Counted from the stretch's first letter, positions 23,615-33,174 are shown. The stretch: DNA of 64,000 nucleotides from Candidatus Microbacterium colombiense (GCA_029203165.1 CP119308.1:310001-374000); one strand, 5' to 3'. The notes: generated by a model not told the origin, from the letters alone. Translations and numbers: made by a program.

Positions 23615-25306
23615 CTACTCGCCGGTGCAGTAACGCAGCTCGACGGCAGAACCGATCGGCACGTCTCCCGGCGCCACCGACATCGACATCACCGTCGCCG
23701 GATCGGTCGCCGGGCAGTCCGGTGCCTCGACGGGTGTCGCGGTGAGTCCGAGATCCTCGAGATTGGTGGTCGCCGCGGCGAGCGTCCACCCGGCGAGGTC
23801 GGTGAGCGTGACCTTGCCGCTCGCCACGACCAGGTCGATCACCGACTTCGGCGCGACCTCGGCATCTTCGTCTTCGCTGGCCGAGATCACCGTGTCGGCC
23901 TTGATCGACTTGTCGTTGCGTTGGATGACCGTGCCCAGTTCCAAACCGGCGCTGGCCAGGGCTTTCTTCGCATCCGCGAGTGACAGGCCCTCGAGCTGAG
24001 GCACCGTGGCCGTTTCCACGCCGGACGAGACGTAGAGGGTGACGGTGTCGCCCTCGCTGACCGTCTCGTCGGCTTCGGGGTCGGTGCGGATCACGTTGCC
24101 CTTGGTGATGTCGGTACTGGTCTCGATCACGATCTTCGTCGTGAGATCGAGATCGGAGAGATCGGATTGCGCACGCTCCGACGACACATTGACCAGGTCG
24201 GGGACCACGCGGGAAGTGGCCGGCACCTCGGCCGGGCGCATGCTGATCGTCCAGACCCAGAACAGCACGGAGGCCAGCAGCACGGCGAGCAGGGCGACGC
24301 CCGCCCAGATCCACGCCACCGGGGGACCGGATTGCGTGCGGGCCATCGTGGTGTCGGTGCTCAACTGCCGCAGCGACCGTGCTGTCTCCTGCGCCTGACG
24401 GGGGCTCGGGCCGTACAGCTCGCTCGTCAGCGCACCGAGCTGCTTGCGGCTGGGAGCGATACCGGTGACGGCGCCGTCGAGTGCGGCGCGGAAGTGCGCG
24501 GCATCCGGGTAGCGCTGGTACGGATCCTTCGCGAGCGCCCGCAGAACAACGGGGTCGAGCGCGCCGGGGGAGTCTTCGTTCACCTCGGTGGGTGCCAGCG
24601 GAGTCTCGCTGACGTGCTGGTAGGCGACCGCGACCGGGGACTCACCGCGGAACGGCTGGCGTCCCGTGAGCAGTTCGTAGAGCACGACTCCGGTGGAGTA
24701 CAGGTCGGCGCGCGCGTCGACCGGCTCGCCCTTCGCCTGCTCGGGGGAGAAGTATGCCGCCGTACCGATGATCTGCGTCGTCTCGGCGACGGTGGAGGAC
24801 GAGTCCGACACCGCGCGCGCGATGCCGAAGTCCATGACCTTGACCTGGCCCTTGTCGGTGACCATCACGTTGCCGGGCTTGATGTCGCGATGCACGACGC
24901 CGGCGCGGTGGGAGTAGTCGAGCGCTTCGAGGATGCCGTCGGTGTAGCGCACCGCGTCTTCGACGGGAACCGGACCCCGGGCGATGATGTCCTTCAGCAG
25001 GGTGCCGCTGATGAGCTCCATCACGATGTAGGGCGGGTCGTCTGACGGGCTCTCGCCGTTGGAGGGGTCGCCCGCGTCGTACACGCGCACGATCGACGGG
25101 TGCGACATGCGGGAGGCTGCCTGCGCCTCGAGGCGGAACCGCGTGCGGAACGCCGTGTCACGGGCCAGATCGGGGTCGAGGATCTTGATCGCGACCTCGC
25201 GGCCGAGCGTCAGATCCTGACCGCGGTACACCTTCGCCATGCCGCCGTGCCCGATGAGCTCGCCGACGCGGTACCTACCCGCGAGAACGCGTGGCTCTGT
25301 GGACAC
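23615..25306 (-). CDS. pknB: Serine/threonine kinase PknB with PASTA domains
   Basis: The 563-residue receptor kinase controls cell-wall growth. The kinase domain (~11-275) has a glycine loop GHGGMAKV, VAIKIL lysine, HRDIKPGN (139-146), DFG and SPEQ. One membrane helix follows (~330-353), then three extracellular PASTA repeats (~366-560) that bind peptidoglycan fragments. The start is GTG at 25306 with AGGGGGTAG upstream. It is last in the fhaA-fhaB-pstP-rodA-pbpA-pknA-pknB operon, 38 bases after pknA. It probably has one fewer PASTA repeat than the four of mycobacterial PknB. Confidence 0.96.
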   Translation of the reverse strand: MSTEPRVLAGRYRVGELIGHGGMAKVYRGQDLTLGREVAIKILDPDLARDTAFRTRFRLEAQAASRMSHPSIVRVYDAGDPSNGESPSDDPPYIVMELISGTLLKDIIARGPVPVEDAVRYTDGILEALDYSHRAGVVHRDIKPGNVMVTDKGQVKVMDFGIARAVSDSSSTVAETTQIIGTAAYFSPEQAKGEPVDARADLYSTGVVLYELLTGRQPFRGESPVAVAYQHVSETPLAPTEVNEDSPGALDPVVLRALAKDPYQRYPDAAHFRAALDGAVTGIAPSRKQLGALTSELYGPSPRQAQETARSLRQLSTDTTMARTQSGPPVAWIWAGVALLAVLLASVLFWVWTISMRPAEVPATSRVVPDLVNVSSERAQSDLSDLDLTTKIVIETSTDITKGNVIRTDPEADETVSEGDTVTLYVSSGVETATVPQLEGLSLADAKKALASAGLELGTVIQRNDKSIKADTVISASEDEDAEVAPKSVIDLVVASGKVTLTDLAGWTLAAATTNLEDLGLTATPVEAPDCPATDPATVMSMSVAPGDVPIGSAVELRYCTGE

Positions 25307-25344
25307 CGACTACCCCCTGGAACGACTGTGACTGAGCAATAAGG

Positions 25345-27096
25345 CTACCCTTGTGCGCCGCCGTCGCCGTCACCCTCGCCGGGGTCGACCACGGGAGCGG
25401 TGATGGTGACGGAGAGCGGCGGGGAGGCATCCGACGTGCGCTGGTCGGTCCCACCGGAGCACAGGCCCTGGTACGTCGCGATGAGCTGCTGCCCGACGGC
25501 CGTGCCGACCACGACATCCGCATTGCGCTGGGTGGCGGGGAAGGTCGGGCCGCCCGAGACGAACGTGCCGTTCTGCAGCGAGACCGTGTAGCCGGAGAGC
25601 GTCGTGCCGCTGGGGCAGGTGAACCCGGTACCCCAGGCGATCTTCACGGTGCTGCCGGCGACCGGGTCACCCGTGATCGTCGGGCGGTCGCTCGGCACCG
25701 GGAGTGCCGTGCGCGCGGAGTAGACCGTGAGCGTGATCGCCCGCGTGACGTCGACGTTGCCCGTGGGCTCCACGTTGTAGACACGACCGACCTCGGAATC
25801 CGAGGGAGCGGGGTCGCCGTTCACGCAGGCGATGTCGCTCACGAAGCCATTGTCGGTGAGCGTCTTCGTCGCGGTCGCGCAGTCCATGCCGTTCAGGTTG
25901 AGCGCACTGACGTCGACCCGCGTGGGGCCGGGGTCGGGGGTCTCGCTCGGCGTCTCCGGGGGAGTGGACGACTGGGTCGGGGTGTTCGACGGCTTGTCGT
26001 CGTCACCGGCGCCCTGATTCATCAGCGCGAAGACGGTGCCACCGAGCACGATGACCAGCAGCGCGATGAGCGCGATCAGCGGCCACGTCCACGGGCTGCG
26101 CTTCTTCTTCGGCTTCTCGTCTTCGTCGTCGTCGGCACCGGTCGGCAAGGACGCGGTCGTCGGAAGGATGCGCGTCGTGCCGTCATCGCCCGTGGCGGTG
26201 AGGAGGCGGGTTGCGTCGTCGTCGCCGGCGATGCCGCCCGTCGCGATCGCGGGCACGGCGATCGCGGCCGAGTTCAGGTCACCGCGACGCAGCGCCTGGG
26301 CGGCGCGCGCCACAGTGGCGGAGGAGGACGGACGATCGCTCGGCTTCTTGGCGATCATCGCCATGACGAGGTTCTGCACCGGGATCGGCACCGTCGGCGG
26401 AAGCGGCGGCGGCTGCTCGTTGATCTGCGCCATCGCGATCGCGACCTGCGACTCACCCGTGAACGGGCGCTTGCCGGCGAGGCACTCGTACGCGACGATG
26501 CCGAGCGAATAGGTGTCGGTGGCGGGGGAGGCCGGGTGACCCGACGCCTGCTCCGGCGACAGGTACTGCACCGTTCCCATGACCTGACCGGTCGCCGTCA
26601 GCGGCACCTGGTCGGCGATACGGGCGATGCCGAAGTCGGTGATCTTGACGCGGCCGTCGGGCGTGATCAGCAGGTTTCCGGGCTTGATGTCGCGGTGCAC
26701 GAGACCGGCCGCGTGGGCGGCCTGCAGAGCGGATGCCGTCTGGGCGACGAAGTCGAGCGTCTTGTCGGCGCTCAGCGCACCGTCGCGCTCAAGCATGGTC
26801 GACAGGGCCTCACCCGGCACGAGCTCCATGACGAGGTAGGCGCTGCCGTTCTCCTCGCCGTAGTCGAACACGCTGGCGATGCCCTCATGGTTGACGAGAG
26901 CGGCGTGCCGAGCCTCAGCCCGGAAGCGCTCGAGGAACCCGGGGTCCCCCATGTACTCGTCCTTGAGGATCTTGATGGCGACCACACGTCCGATGACGTG
27001 ATCCGTCGCCTCCCACACCTCGCCCATGCCGCCGATCGCGATTCGCGACAACAGCTCGTAGCGACCACCGAACGACACACCCTGCGTCGGCCTCAT
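25345..27096 (-). CDS. pknA: Serine/threonine kinase PknA
   Basis: A 583-residue kinase. Its kinase domain (~12-270) has GGMGEVW, VAIKIL, HRDIKPGN (from H134) and DFG motifs. A Gly/Asp linker ends in KPKKKR, a membrane helix follows (~337-359), then an extracellular part with one degenerate PASTA-like unit (~392-462) and a beta-rich C-terminal segment. Mycobacterial PknA has no such large extracellular region. The ATG at 27096 overlaps the TGA of pbpA (ATGA), so translation is coupled. Confidence 0.95.
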   Translation of the reverse strand: MRPTQGVSFGGRYELLSRIAIGGMGEVWEATDHVIGRVVAIKILKDEYMGDPGFLERFRAEARHAALVNHEGIASVFDYGEENGSAYLVMELVPGEALSTMLERDGALSADKTLDFVAQTASALQAAHAAGLVHRDIKPGNLLITPDGRVKITDFGIARIADQVPLTATGQVMGTVQYLSPEQASGHPASPATDTYSLGIVAYECLAGKRPFTGESQVAIAMAQINEQPPPLPPTVPIPVQNLVMAMIAKKPSDRPSSSATVARAAQALRRGDLNSAAIAVPAIATGGIAGDDDATRLLTATGDDGTTRILPTTASLPTGADDDEDEKPKKKRSPWTWPLIALIALLVIVLGGTVFALMNQGAGDDDKPSNTPTQSSTPPETPSETPDPGPTRVDVSALNLNGMDCATATKTLTDNGFVSDIACVNGDPAPSDSEVGRVYNVEPTGNVDVTRAITLTVYSARTALPVPSDRPTITGDPVAGSTVKIAWGTGFTCPSGTTLSGYTVSLQNGTFVSGGPTFPATQRNADVVVGTAVGQQLIATYQGLCSGGTDQRTSDASPPLSVTITAPVVDPGEGDGDGGAQG

Positions 27097-28547
27097 CTGC
27101 CCAGCACCGCCTCTATGACCTTCTTCGCAATCGGAGCGGCGATGGTGTCGCCGGATCCGGATTGTCCCTGACCGCCGCCGTCTTCGACGACGACTGCTAC
27201 TGCGACCGCCGGGTCGTTCGCCGGCGCAAAACCGGTGAACCACAACGTGTGCGGCTTGCTACCGTTCTCCGCCGTGCCGGTTTTCCCGGCCACGTCGACC
27301 CCGTCTATTCTTGCACCCTGCGCCGCGCCCGTTGCGACGCTCGCGACCATGGCCGCCGTCACGTCGTTCGCGACATCCGCTTCCATCGCACGGCCGAACT
27401 CGCTGTTGTCGAACGCGCGGATCACCGACAGGTCGTCGCCGATCACGGCATCCACCATGTGCGGGTTCATCACGACACCGTCGTTGGCGATTCCCGCCGC
27501 GACCATCGCGATCTGCAGCGGCGTCGCGGTGACCTGTCCCTGGCCGAACCCGGTGAGCGCGGTCTGCGCATCGTCGAGTGCGCGGGGGTAGCTGGAGGGG
27601 GTCGACTCGAGCGGCGTCTCGAAGCTCTTGTTGAAGCCGAACTTCTCCGCCATCTCGCGGATCGCGTCGTCGCCGAGCTCGACTGCGAGCTCCGCCATCG
27701 GGATGTTGCAGCTGAGGCGCACCGCATCCGCGATCGTCACGGTCGATCCGCTGCCGCAGGTGGTGCCCGAGGCGTTCGAGACCTTGTTCGACGACCCGGG
27801 CAGGGTGTACGAGGCTGGGTTCGGCAGAGTCGACTGCGGAGTCCAGTCACCGCTCGCGAAGGCGGTGGCGGCCACGAGGATCTTGAAGGTCGACCCGGGA
27901 GGGTTCAGATCTCCCGCGATCGCACGGTTCGAGAGCGGCTTCGACGGGTCGGCGACCAGCTGGTCGTAGGCCGAGTTCGCGGCATTCGCATCGTGCGTGG
28001 CGAGCAGGTTCGTGTCGAACCCGGGCGTCGACGCCATGGCGAGGATGCGGCCGGTCTTCGGCTCGATCGCGATGACCGCACCCTGCAGCCCGTCGAGAGC
28101 TTCGTAAGCGGCGCGCTGTGCAGCGGTGTCGAGCGAGAGCTCCACACTGAAGCCGCGCTGCGGCTGCCCCGAGATGATCCGCTCGATCTCGGCGAAGAAT
28201 GCGTTCGATCCGGTGCCCGACAGGTCGCTGTTCATGGCCTGCTCGATGCCGGTGGCAGAGCCCAGCGCGGGGTTGAAGTAGCCCGTCACCGGCTCCCACA
28301 TCGCGGCATCCGAATACACGCGCTGGAACTGGTACTGGTCGTCGCTGGGCACCGAGGTGGCGATCGCGACGCCGTCGACGATGATCGCTCCGCGCTGGAT
28401 CTGGTAGCTGTCCAGCCGGGTGCGCTTGTTGTGCGGATCCTGCGCCAGGGTGTCGGATTCGACGACCTGGATCCAACTGGTCGCGGCGAACAGCGCGATG
28501 AACATGAAGAGCATCACGACGCTGAGGCGACGGAGTTCGCGGGTCAT
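27093..28547 (-). CDS. pbpA: Class B penicillin-binding protein PbpA
   Basis: The 484-residue peptidoglycan transpeptidase has a membrane anchor (~8-27), a dimerisation domain and a transpeptidase domain. Active-site motifs are S219-TFK, SCN (279-281) and KTG in VAGKTGTAE. It partners RodA, whose gene directly precedes it; start and stop codons overlap by four bases on both sides (rodA/pbpA and pbpA/pknA). PASTA kinases downstream probably regulate it. Confidence 0.96.
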   Translation of the reverse strand: MTRELRRLSVVMLFMFIALFAATSWIQVVESDTLAQDPHNKRTRLDSYQIQRGAIIVDGVAIATSVPSDDQYQFQRVYSDAAMWEPVTGYFNPALGSATGIEQAMNSDLSGTGSNAFFAEIERIISGQPQRGFSVELSLDTAAQRAAYEALDGLQGAVIAIEPKTGRILAMASTPGFDTNLLATHDANAANSAYDQLVADPSKPLSNRAIAGDLNPPGSTFKILVAATAFASGDWTPQSTLPNPASYTLPGSSNKVSNASGTTCGSGSTVTIADAVRLSCNIPMAELAVELGDDAIREMAEKFGFNKSFETPLESTPSSYPRALDDAQTALTGFGQGQVTATPLQIAMVAAGIANDGVVMNPHMVDAVIGDDLSVIRAFDNSEFGRAMEADVANDVTAAMVASVATGAAQGARIDGVDVAGKTGTAENGSKPHTLWFTGFAPANDPAVAVAVVVEDGGGQGQSGSGDTIAAPIAKKVIEAVLGR

Positions 28548-29929
28548 CCGATGACCACCCTCGGCTGGCGGCGCACGCCGTCGGAGATGCGCAGCAGGAG
28601 CGCGACGATCAGCCAGTTCGCGACGAGCGAGGAGCCACCCGCGGCCAGGAACGGCGTCGTGAGTCCGGTCAGGGGGATCACACGGGTCACGCCGCCGACC
28701 ATGATGAACACCTGCAATGCGATCGTGAACGAGAGCCCGGTGGCGAGCAGCTTGCCGAAGTCGTCCTGACCGGCGAGCCCGATGCGCACGCCACGGCTCA
28801 CGAACACCATGTAGAGGCAGAGGATCGCGAACAGGCCGATCAGCCCGAGCTCTTCACCGAGGCTCGTGATGATGTAGTCGCTGTGGGCGAGAGGGGTGAC
28901 CTCGGGACGCCCCTGGCCCCATCCGGTGCCGATCAACCCGCCGCGGGCGAGACCGAACAGACCCTGCATGGGCTGATAGCCCGCACCGTCGGGGTCGACC
29001 TGGTTCGGATCGAACAGGAAGAGCCAGTTGATGAAGCGGCCGCGCACGTAGCTGAGGATCTGCGTGGCCACGGCGACGCCGGCGACCACGAGGGTCAGAC
29101 CGATCACGACCCAGCTCGTCTTGCCGGTCGCGACGTAGAGCATCGCCACGAACATGCCGAAGATCAGGGTTCCGGTTCCCAGGTCGCGCTGCAGCACGAT
29201 GATGCCGAGCGAGATCACCCACACCACGAGCACGGGGCCGAGCTCGCGCATGCGCGGCCAGGTCATGCCGAGGAAGCGGGTTCCCACCGAGGTGAGGCTC
29301 TCGCGCGTGCGCACCAGGTAGCCGGCGAAGAAGATCGCCAGGCAGATCTTCGCGAGCTCACCCGGCTGGAAGGCGAAGACGCCCCCGAGCGACACCCACA
29401 CCGCGGCGTTCGCATCGGGGATGCGCAGACCAGGCACGAACGGCAGCAGGAGCAGCAGGATGCCGGCGAGGCCGAAGATGTACGTGTACCGGAAGAGGAT
29501 GCGGTAGTTGCGCAACGCGATCACGACCGCGATGGCGCCCGCGAGGGAGATCGCCGTCCACGCCAGCTGCTTGGTGGAATAGGCGTCCCACCCGGTGTTC
29601 TTGAACGCGATGTCGATGCGGTAGATCATCGCGATGCCGAGGCCCGAGAGCAGGGTGGCGATGGGCAGCACGAACGGATCGGCATCGGATGCCACGGCGC
29701 GCAGCACGAAGTGCAGGGCGAAGGCGAGCACGGCCAGTCCGCCGCCGATGCCCAGCACGACGGGATCGATCACGCCGAGCGCGCCCAGCTGCACGAGGGT
29801 CAGCGAGGCACCGGCGATCGCGAGGGCGAACAGCAGCAGCCAGAATTCGCGGTTGCGCTGCGTCTGAGGCAGGCGGATGCGCTTGAGCGCCTTGATGACG
29901 CTGGTGTCGGCGGCGACGTCGGTGCTCAT
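28544..29929 (-). CDS. rodA: SEDS peptidoglycan glycosyltransferase RodA/FtsW
   Basis: A 461-residue polytopic protein with about 12 membrane segments that polymerises lipid II. Family blocks are visible, including FQPGELAKI, VLQRDLGTG, and GTGWGQGRPEVTPLAHSDYIITSLGEELG. Paired with PbpA immediately downstream (ATGA overlap) and with the phosphatase gene upstream (four-base overlap). RodA rather than FtsW is chosen from the genetic context. Confidence 0.95.
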   Translation of the reverse strand: MSTDVAADTSVIKALKRIRLPQTQRNREFWLLLFALAIAGASLTLVQLGALGVIDPVVLGIGGGLAVLAFALHFVLRAVASDADPFVLPIATLLSGLGIAMIYRIDIAFKNTGWDAYSTKQLAWTAISLAGAIAVVIALRNYRILFRYTYIFGLAGILLLLLPFVPGLRIPDANAAVWVSLGGVFAFQPGELAKICLAIFFAGYLVRTRESLTSVGTRFLGMTWPRMRELGPVLVVWVISLGIIVLQRDLGTGTLIFGMFVAMLYVATGKTSWVVIGLTLVVAGVAVATQILSYVRGRFINWLFLFDPNQVDPDGAGYQPMQGLFGLARGGLIGTGWGQGRPEVTPLAHSDYIITSLGEELGLIGLFAILCLYMVFVSRGVRIGLAGQDDFGKLLATGLSFTIALQVFIMVGGVTRVIPLTGLTTPFLAAGGSSLVANWLIVALLLRISDGVRRQPRVVIG

Positions 29930-31227
29930 CCGGCATCTCCCGCGGGGGTCTCGGTCAGCGTCGGCGTGGGCGTGGGGAGCGGTGACGGGATCGCGTTCGC
30001 ATCCGCACCGGCACGTAGCCGGTCGACGATGGCCATGGCATCCGACAGCGAACGGGCCGAGATCGTGCGCTCGACCGAGGACCGCTGATACTGCGGCAGC
30101 TCGGCGAGCAGGATGTCGGTGTCCTGCACCGGGGTCGACAGGATGATCGGCCCGATGTTCTGCTGCACGCCCTGGAAGATCACCACGCTGTCGTCATCGG
30201 CGCCGATGAAGTAGCGCGTCTGCGTCCAGCTGTAGGCCGCGAACGCCGCGAAGCCGAGCATCGCGATGACCACCAGCACCCCGGCGATCCATCCGAGGCG
30301 TCGGCGCTTGGCGCGGCGGCGATCCTCTTCGATGAGCTCCTCGAGGTACTCGGCGGCAGGCTCGAAGTGGCTGGGCTCGTTGGCCGCCTGGCGCACCGGG
30401 TGCAACCAGTTCGAACGGGCGGGGCGCAGCGAGGGCACCAGGACGCCGGAGGGGTTCGATGCGGCACCGACGATGGTCGCGGTGCCGGACGACAGTGGAT
30501 GCTGACCGCCCACGTCGACCAGGACGATCGTGACGTTGTCGGGTGCTCCGCCGTCGAGGGCCTGCTTGAGCAGGTTGTCGGCCGTGCGGCCCGGGGCGAC
30601 GCCGAGGCGCATGGCCTTGAGCACACGCGTCTCGTCGACGACGCCGGAGAGTCCGTCGGAGCACAGCAGCCAGCGATCGCCGGGCTGCGTGGGCATGACG
30701 AAGAGATCGAGCTCCGGATCGGAGTCCATGTCGCTGAGCACGCGCATGAGCACCGAGCGACGCGGGTGATACCGGGCCTCTTCGGGGGTGATGCGGCCCG
30801 AGTCGACCAGCCGCTGCACGAAGGTGTGGTCGGCCGTGATCTGGGTCAGCGCGTCGTCGCGGTAGAGGTAGATGCGCGAGTCGCCGATGTGGCCGATCAC
30901 GGCGTAGTCGTCGACCATGATGATCGCGCTTACCGTGGTGCCCAGGCCCGCGAGCTCGGGACGTTCCTTGGCGGCGCGGATCAGATCGCCCGCGGCCGTC
31001 GTCACCGCGGCCTGCAGCGACGCCTGCGCGTCATCCGTCGAGGCGTAGGCCTGGTCGAGAGGCTTCAGTCGCTCGACCGCGATGCTCGAGGCGACATCGC
31101 CGCCCGCGTGACCACCCATGCCGTCGGCCACGGCGAACAGGTTCGCGCCGGAATAGCCGGAGTCCTGGTTGTTGGACCGGACCTTCCCGGTATGGGAGAT
31201 CGCGGCGCTCGAGCCTTCGAAGACCAT
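29926..31227 (-). CDS. pstP: PP2C-type Ser/Thr phosphatase PstP
   Basis: The 433-residue phosphatase reverses PknA/PknB phosphorylation. The PP2C domain (~8-235) holds metal-binding aspartates in VADGMGGHAGG, HIGDSRIY and CSDGLSGVV and a C-terminal GGAPDNVT block. A juxtamembrane region, one membrane helix (~317-338) and an extracellular domain (~340-405) with a Pro/Thr-rich tail follow. Co-transcribed with fhaB (7-base gap) and rodA (overlap). Confidence 0.95.
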   Translation of the reverse strand: MVFEGSSAAISHTGKVRSNNQDSGYSGANLFAVADGMGGHAGGDVASSIAVERLKPLDQAYASTDDAQASLQAAVTTAAGDLIRAAKERPELAGLGTTVSAIIMVDDYAVIGHIGDSRIYLYRDDALTQITADHTFVQRLVDSGRITPEEARYHPRRSVLMRVLSDMDSDPELDLFVMPTQPGDRWLLCSDGLSGVVDETRVLKAMRLGVAPGRTADNLLKQALDGGAPDNVTIVLVDVGGQHPLSSGTATIVGAASNPSGVLVPSLRPARSNWLHPVRQAANEPSHFEPAAEYLEELIEEDRRRAKRRRLGWIAGVLVVIAMLGFAAFAAYSWTQTRYFIGADDDSVVIFQGVQQNIGPIILSTPVQDTDILLAELPQYQRSSVERTISARSLSDAMAIVDRLRAGADANAIPSPLPTPTPTLTETPAGDAG

Positions 31228-31234
31228 GCCGGCG

Positions 31235-31759
31235 TCAGGCTCGCAGCTCGAAGGTCGTGGCGCCCACCTTGATGGGCGTGCCGAGCGAGAGCGACACGGG
31301 GGAGCCCGTCACGCGCTGGCCCGCCACGAAGGTGCCGTTGGTGGAGTCGAGGTCCTGGATCGCCCAGGCGTCTCCGCGCAGCATCAGGCGCGCATGGTGG
31401 CTCGAGGTGTAGTCGTCGCGGATCACGAGTGCCGACTCGCTGGAGCGGCCGATCGTGAGGGAGTCGGCGCCCAGGGGAAGCTCCAGGCCCGCCTTGGGGC
31501 CCGAGGTGATCACCAGACGCTTGGCGGTCGCGATCGTCGCGGGGCCGGTCGAGGGCTTCGCGGATGCCGGGCGCGAGACGGGAGCGGCGGGGGCAGCGCT
31601 CGCCGCAGCGGCAGGAGCGCCGGCCGTCGCCTCGACGGGGAGCTTGCGCACCTTCACGCCGAACAGATCGGCGCGCAGGGAGTAGATGACTCCGAACACG
31701 AAGAACCACAGCACGATGAGGAAACCGATGCGCAGCAGCAGGAGGACGAGTTCACTCAC
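31235..31759 (-). CDS. fhaB: FHA-domain membrane protein FhaB (FipA)
   Basis: The 174-residue protein has an N-terminal membrane helix (~5-28), an Ala/Pro-rich linker (~45-72) and a C-terminal FHA domain (~85-170) with the phosphothreonine-binding pattern TIGRSSES, SSHHARL and STNGTFV. It recruits kinase-phosphorylated partners in cell division and growth. Its start overlaps the stop of fhaA by four bases. Confidence 0.93.
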   Translation of the reverse strand: MSELVLLLLRIGFLIVLWFFVFGVIYSLRADLFGVKVRKLPVEATAGAPAAAASAAPAAPVSRPASAKPSTGPATIATAKRLVITSGPKAGLELPLGADSLTIGRSSESALVIRDDYTSSHHARLMLRGDAWAIQDLDSTNGTFVAGQRVTGSPVSLSLGTPIKVGATTFELRA

Positions 31760-32472
31760 GACAGTGCTCCGAACGCCCGGGTGGAGTCATCCGTCGGCCG
31801 CGAAGGCGTCGCGACGGGGACGATCTTGAACACGAGGTCGGTACGACCGATCGTGATCGTGGTGTCGGTGGGCAGGGCGGCCTCGCGCAGCTTCTGCCCG
31901 TCGACCTTCGTGCCGTTGGTCGAGCCGAGGTCGCGCATCATGGCGCGCTCGCCGTCCCAGAGGATCTCGGCGTGCTTGCGGCTGGATCCGGCATCGGCGA
32001 TCGTGATGTCGGCATCCGTCCCGCGGCCGATCACCGTGCGGGCACGCGTGATGGAGTGGCGGCGGCCGTCGACGTCGACCACGGCCTGCCAGGTGACGCG
32101 ACCCTCGACGGTGCCCGAGTTCACGCGCACCGTGCCGGTCGCGACCTTGTCGTCGGCTTCGAGCGCGATCGACAGGGGGCCGGAGAAGCTGTAGCCCTGT
32201 GCCTTGGAGTGCTTGGTGAGCAGTGCGTGCAGCTCGTCGGTGAGGGCGCCACCGAGTCCGCGCATCCGCTCCGCGTCGTCGGGGCTGAGGCGCACGACAT
32301 AGCTGTTGGGCGCGATGATGCGGTCGCGGCTCACGACCGCGGCCTTCGTGTCGGCCTCGCGGCGGAGCGCCGAAGCGATCTCCACCGGTTGTATGCCGCT
32401 GCGGAAGGTCTTCGCGAAGGCGCTGTTCACAGCGCGCTCGAGACCCTTCTCAAAGCTGTCAAGTAGTCCCAC
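31756..32472 (-). CDS. fhaA: FHA-domain protein FhaA with DUF3662 domain
   Basis: The 238-residue protein has an N-terminal DUF3662 domain (~1-115: MGLLDSFEKGLERAVNSAFA) and a C-terminal FHA domain (~140-225) with VIGRGTDAD, SSRKHAE and STNGTKV. FhaA binds phosphorylated proteins and regulates peptidoglycan synthesis with the PASTA kinases. It is the first gene of the seven-gene operon. It lacks the long Pro/Gln linker of the mycobacterial protein. Confidence 0.94.
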   Translation of the reverse strand: MGLLDSFEKGLERAVNSAFAKTFRSGIQPVEIASALRREADTKAAVVSRDRIIAPNSYVVRLSPDDAERMRGLGGALTDELHALLTKHSKAQGYSFSGPLSIALEADDKVATGTVRVNSGTVEGRVTWQAVVDVDGRRHSITRARTVIGRGTDADITIADAGSSRKHAEILWDGERAMMRDLGSTNGTKVDGQKLREAALPTDTTITIGRTDLVFKIVPVATPSRPTDDSTRAFGALS

Positions 32473-32581
32473 TGGGCTCCTCTGGCATGCCGACCGGTAG
32501 GGCCATCGTAGCCAGGTGACCTGGAAGTGCGCCCCGGAGTGGCTCCGTGGCGCGTAATCCGGGGTGTTCCGGGGGTCTTAC

Positions 32582-32614
32582 GGGGGTGCTGCGGGGGTGC
32601 TGCGGCGGTGCTGC
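32582..32614 (+). repeat. Three 11-bp tandem repeats
   Basis: GGGGGTGCTGC occurs twice in tandem, followed by GGCGGTGCTGC. It lies in the 266-base gap between fhaA (divergent) and tRNA-Leu, where the fhaA operon promoter is expected. No other structure is evident in this gap apart from the tRNA promoter. Confidence 0.7.
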
Positions 32615-32677
32615 GGCGAGACACAGCTGTTGCCGCGACACACCACACCTGACGTGATGTCTCATGCCGGGCGTGGT

Positions 32678-32706
32678 TTCTCGTGCGCGCGGACGGGTGA
32701 TATGCT
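32678..32706 (+). promoter_or_regulatory. Promoter of tRNA-Leu
   Basis: TTCTCG (32678-32683) and TATGCT (32701-32706) with a 17-base spacer lie 32 bases before the tRNA. The -35 is weak. Confidence 0.5.
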
Positions 32707-32738
32707 CGGGAAGTTGAGTTCTTCGGAGCGAGACACTC

Positions 32739-32821
32739 GCGCGAGTGGCGGAATGGTAGACGCGCTGGCTTCAGGTGCCAGTGTCCTTACGGGCGTGGGG
32801 GTTCAAGTCCCCCCTCGCGCA
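32739..32821 (+). tRNA. tRNA-Leu (CAG)
   Basis: A class II tRNA with acceptor GCGCGAG/CTCGCGC, an anticodon loop TTCAGGT flanked by TGGC/GCCA (anticodon CAG), a long variable arm (GTGTCCTTACGGGCGT) and T-arm GGTTCAAGTCC. CCA is not encoded. tRNA-Leu next to fhaA is the conserved boundary of the pkn locus in Actinobacteria. Confidence 0.97.
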
Positions 32822-32841
32822 CAGCGAGTCGAGTTGTGAAG

Positions 32842-32876
32842 AAAGACCCGGTCCTTTGGGAACCGGGTCTTTTCTC
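32842..32876 (+). terminator. Terminator of tRNA-Leu
   Basis: An 11-bp stem (AAAGACCCGGT with ACCGGGTCTTT), a nine-base loop and TTTTC tail. Confidence 0.85.
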
Positions 32877-32939
32877 GTCTGAGGGGCATTCTTCTATACG
32901 GTGACCGGATACCGGGGAGAGAACCGGAGAGGCCGTCCC

Positions 32940-33164
32940 ATGAATCCACTGCTCCCGTCCGTGATGGACATCGCGCTCAGCGCCGCGCTCTTCGCCGTCT
33001 TCGTGCTGACGATCGTCGCGCTGGTGTCGTGGGTGCGCACCCCGCTGCCAAGCAGAGGAGCGGCCGCCCTGTGGGCGTGTGCCATCCTGCTCCTCCCGCT
33101 GCTCGGGGCCGTGTCGTGGTTCACGTCGCAGACGTATCGATCGCGGCGCGCGACCCAGACGTGA
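32940..33164 (+). CDS. PLDc_N-type small membrane protein
   Basis: The 74-residue protein has two membrane helices (about 9-31 and 42-61) and the ALWACAILLLPLLGAVSWF pattern of the phospholipase D N-terminal (PLDc_N) family, but no catalytic HKD domain. GAGAGG lies upstream of the ATG. Converges on 33175-33741, ten bases away. Confidence 0.75.
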   Translation: MNPLLPSVMDIALSAALFAVFVLTIVALVSWVRTPLPSRGAAALWACAILLLPLLGAVSWFTSQTYRSRRATQT

Positions 33165-33174
33165 TCCCCCCGCC

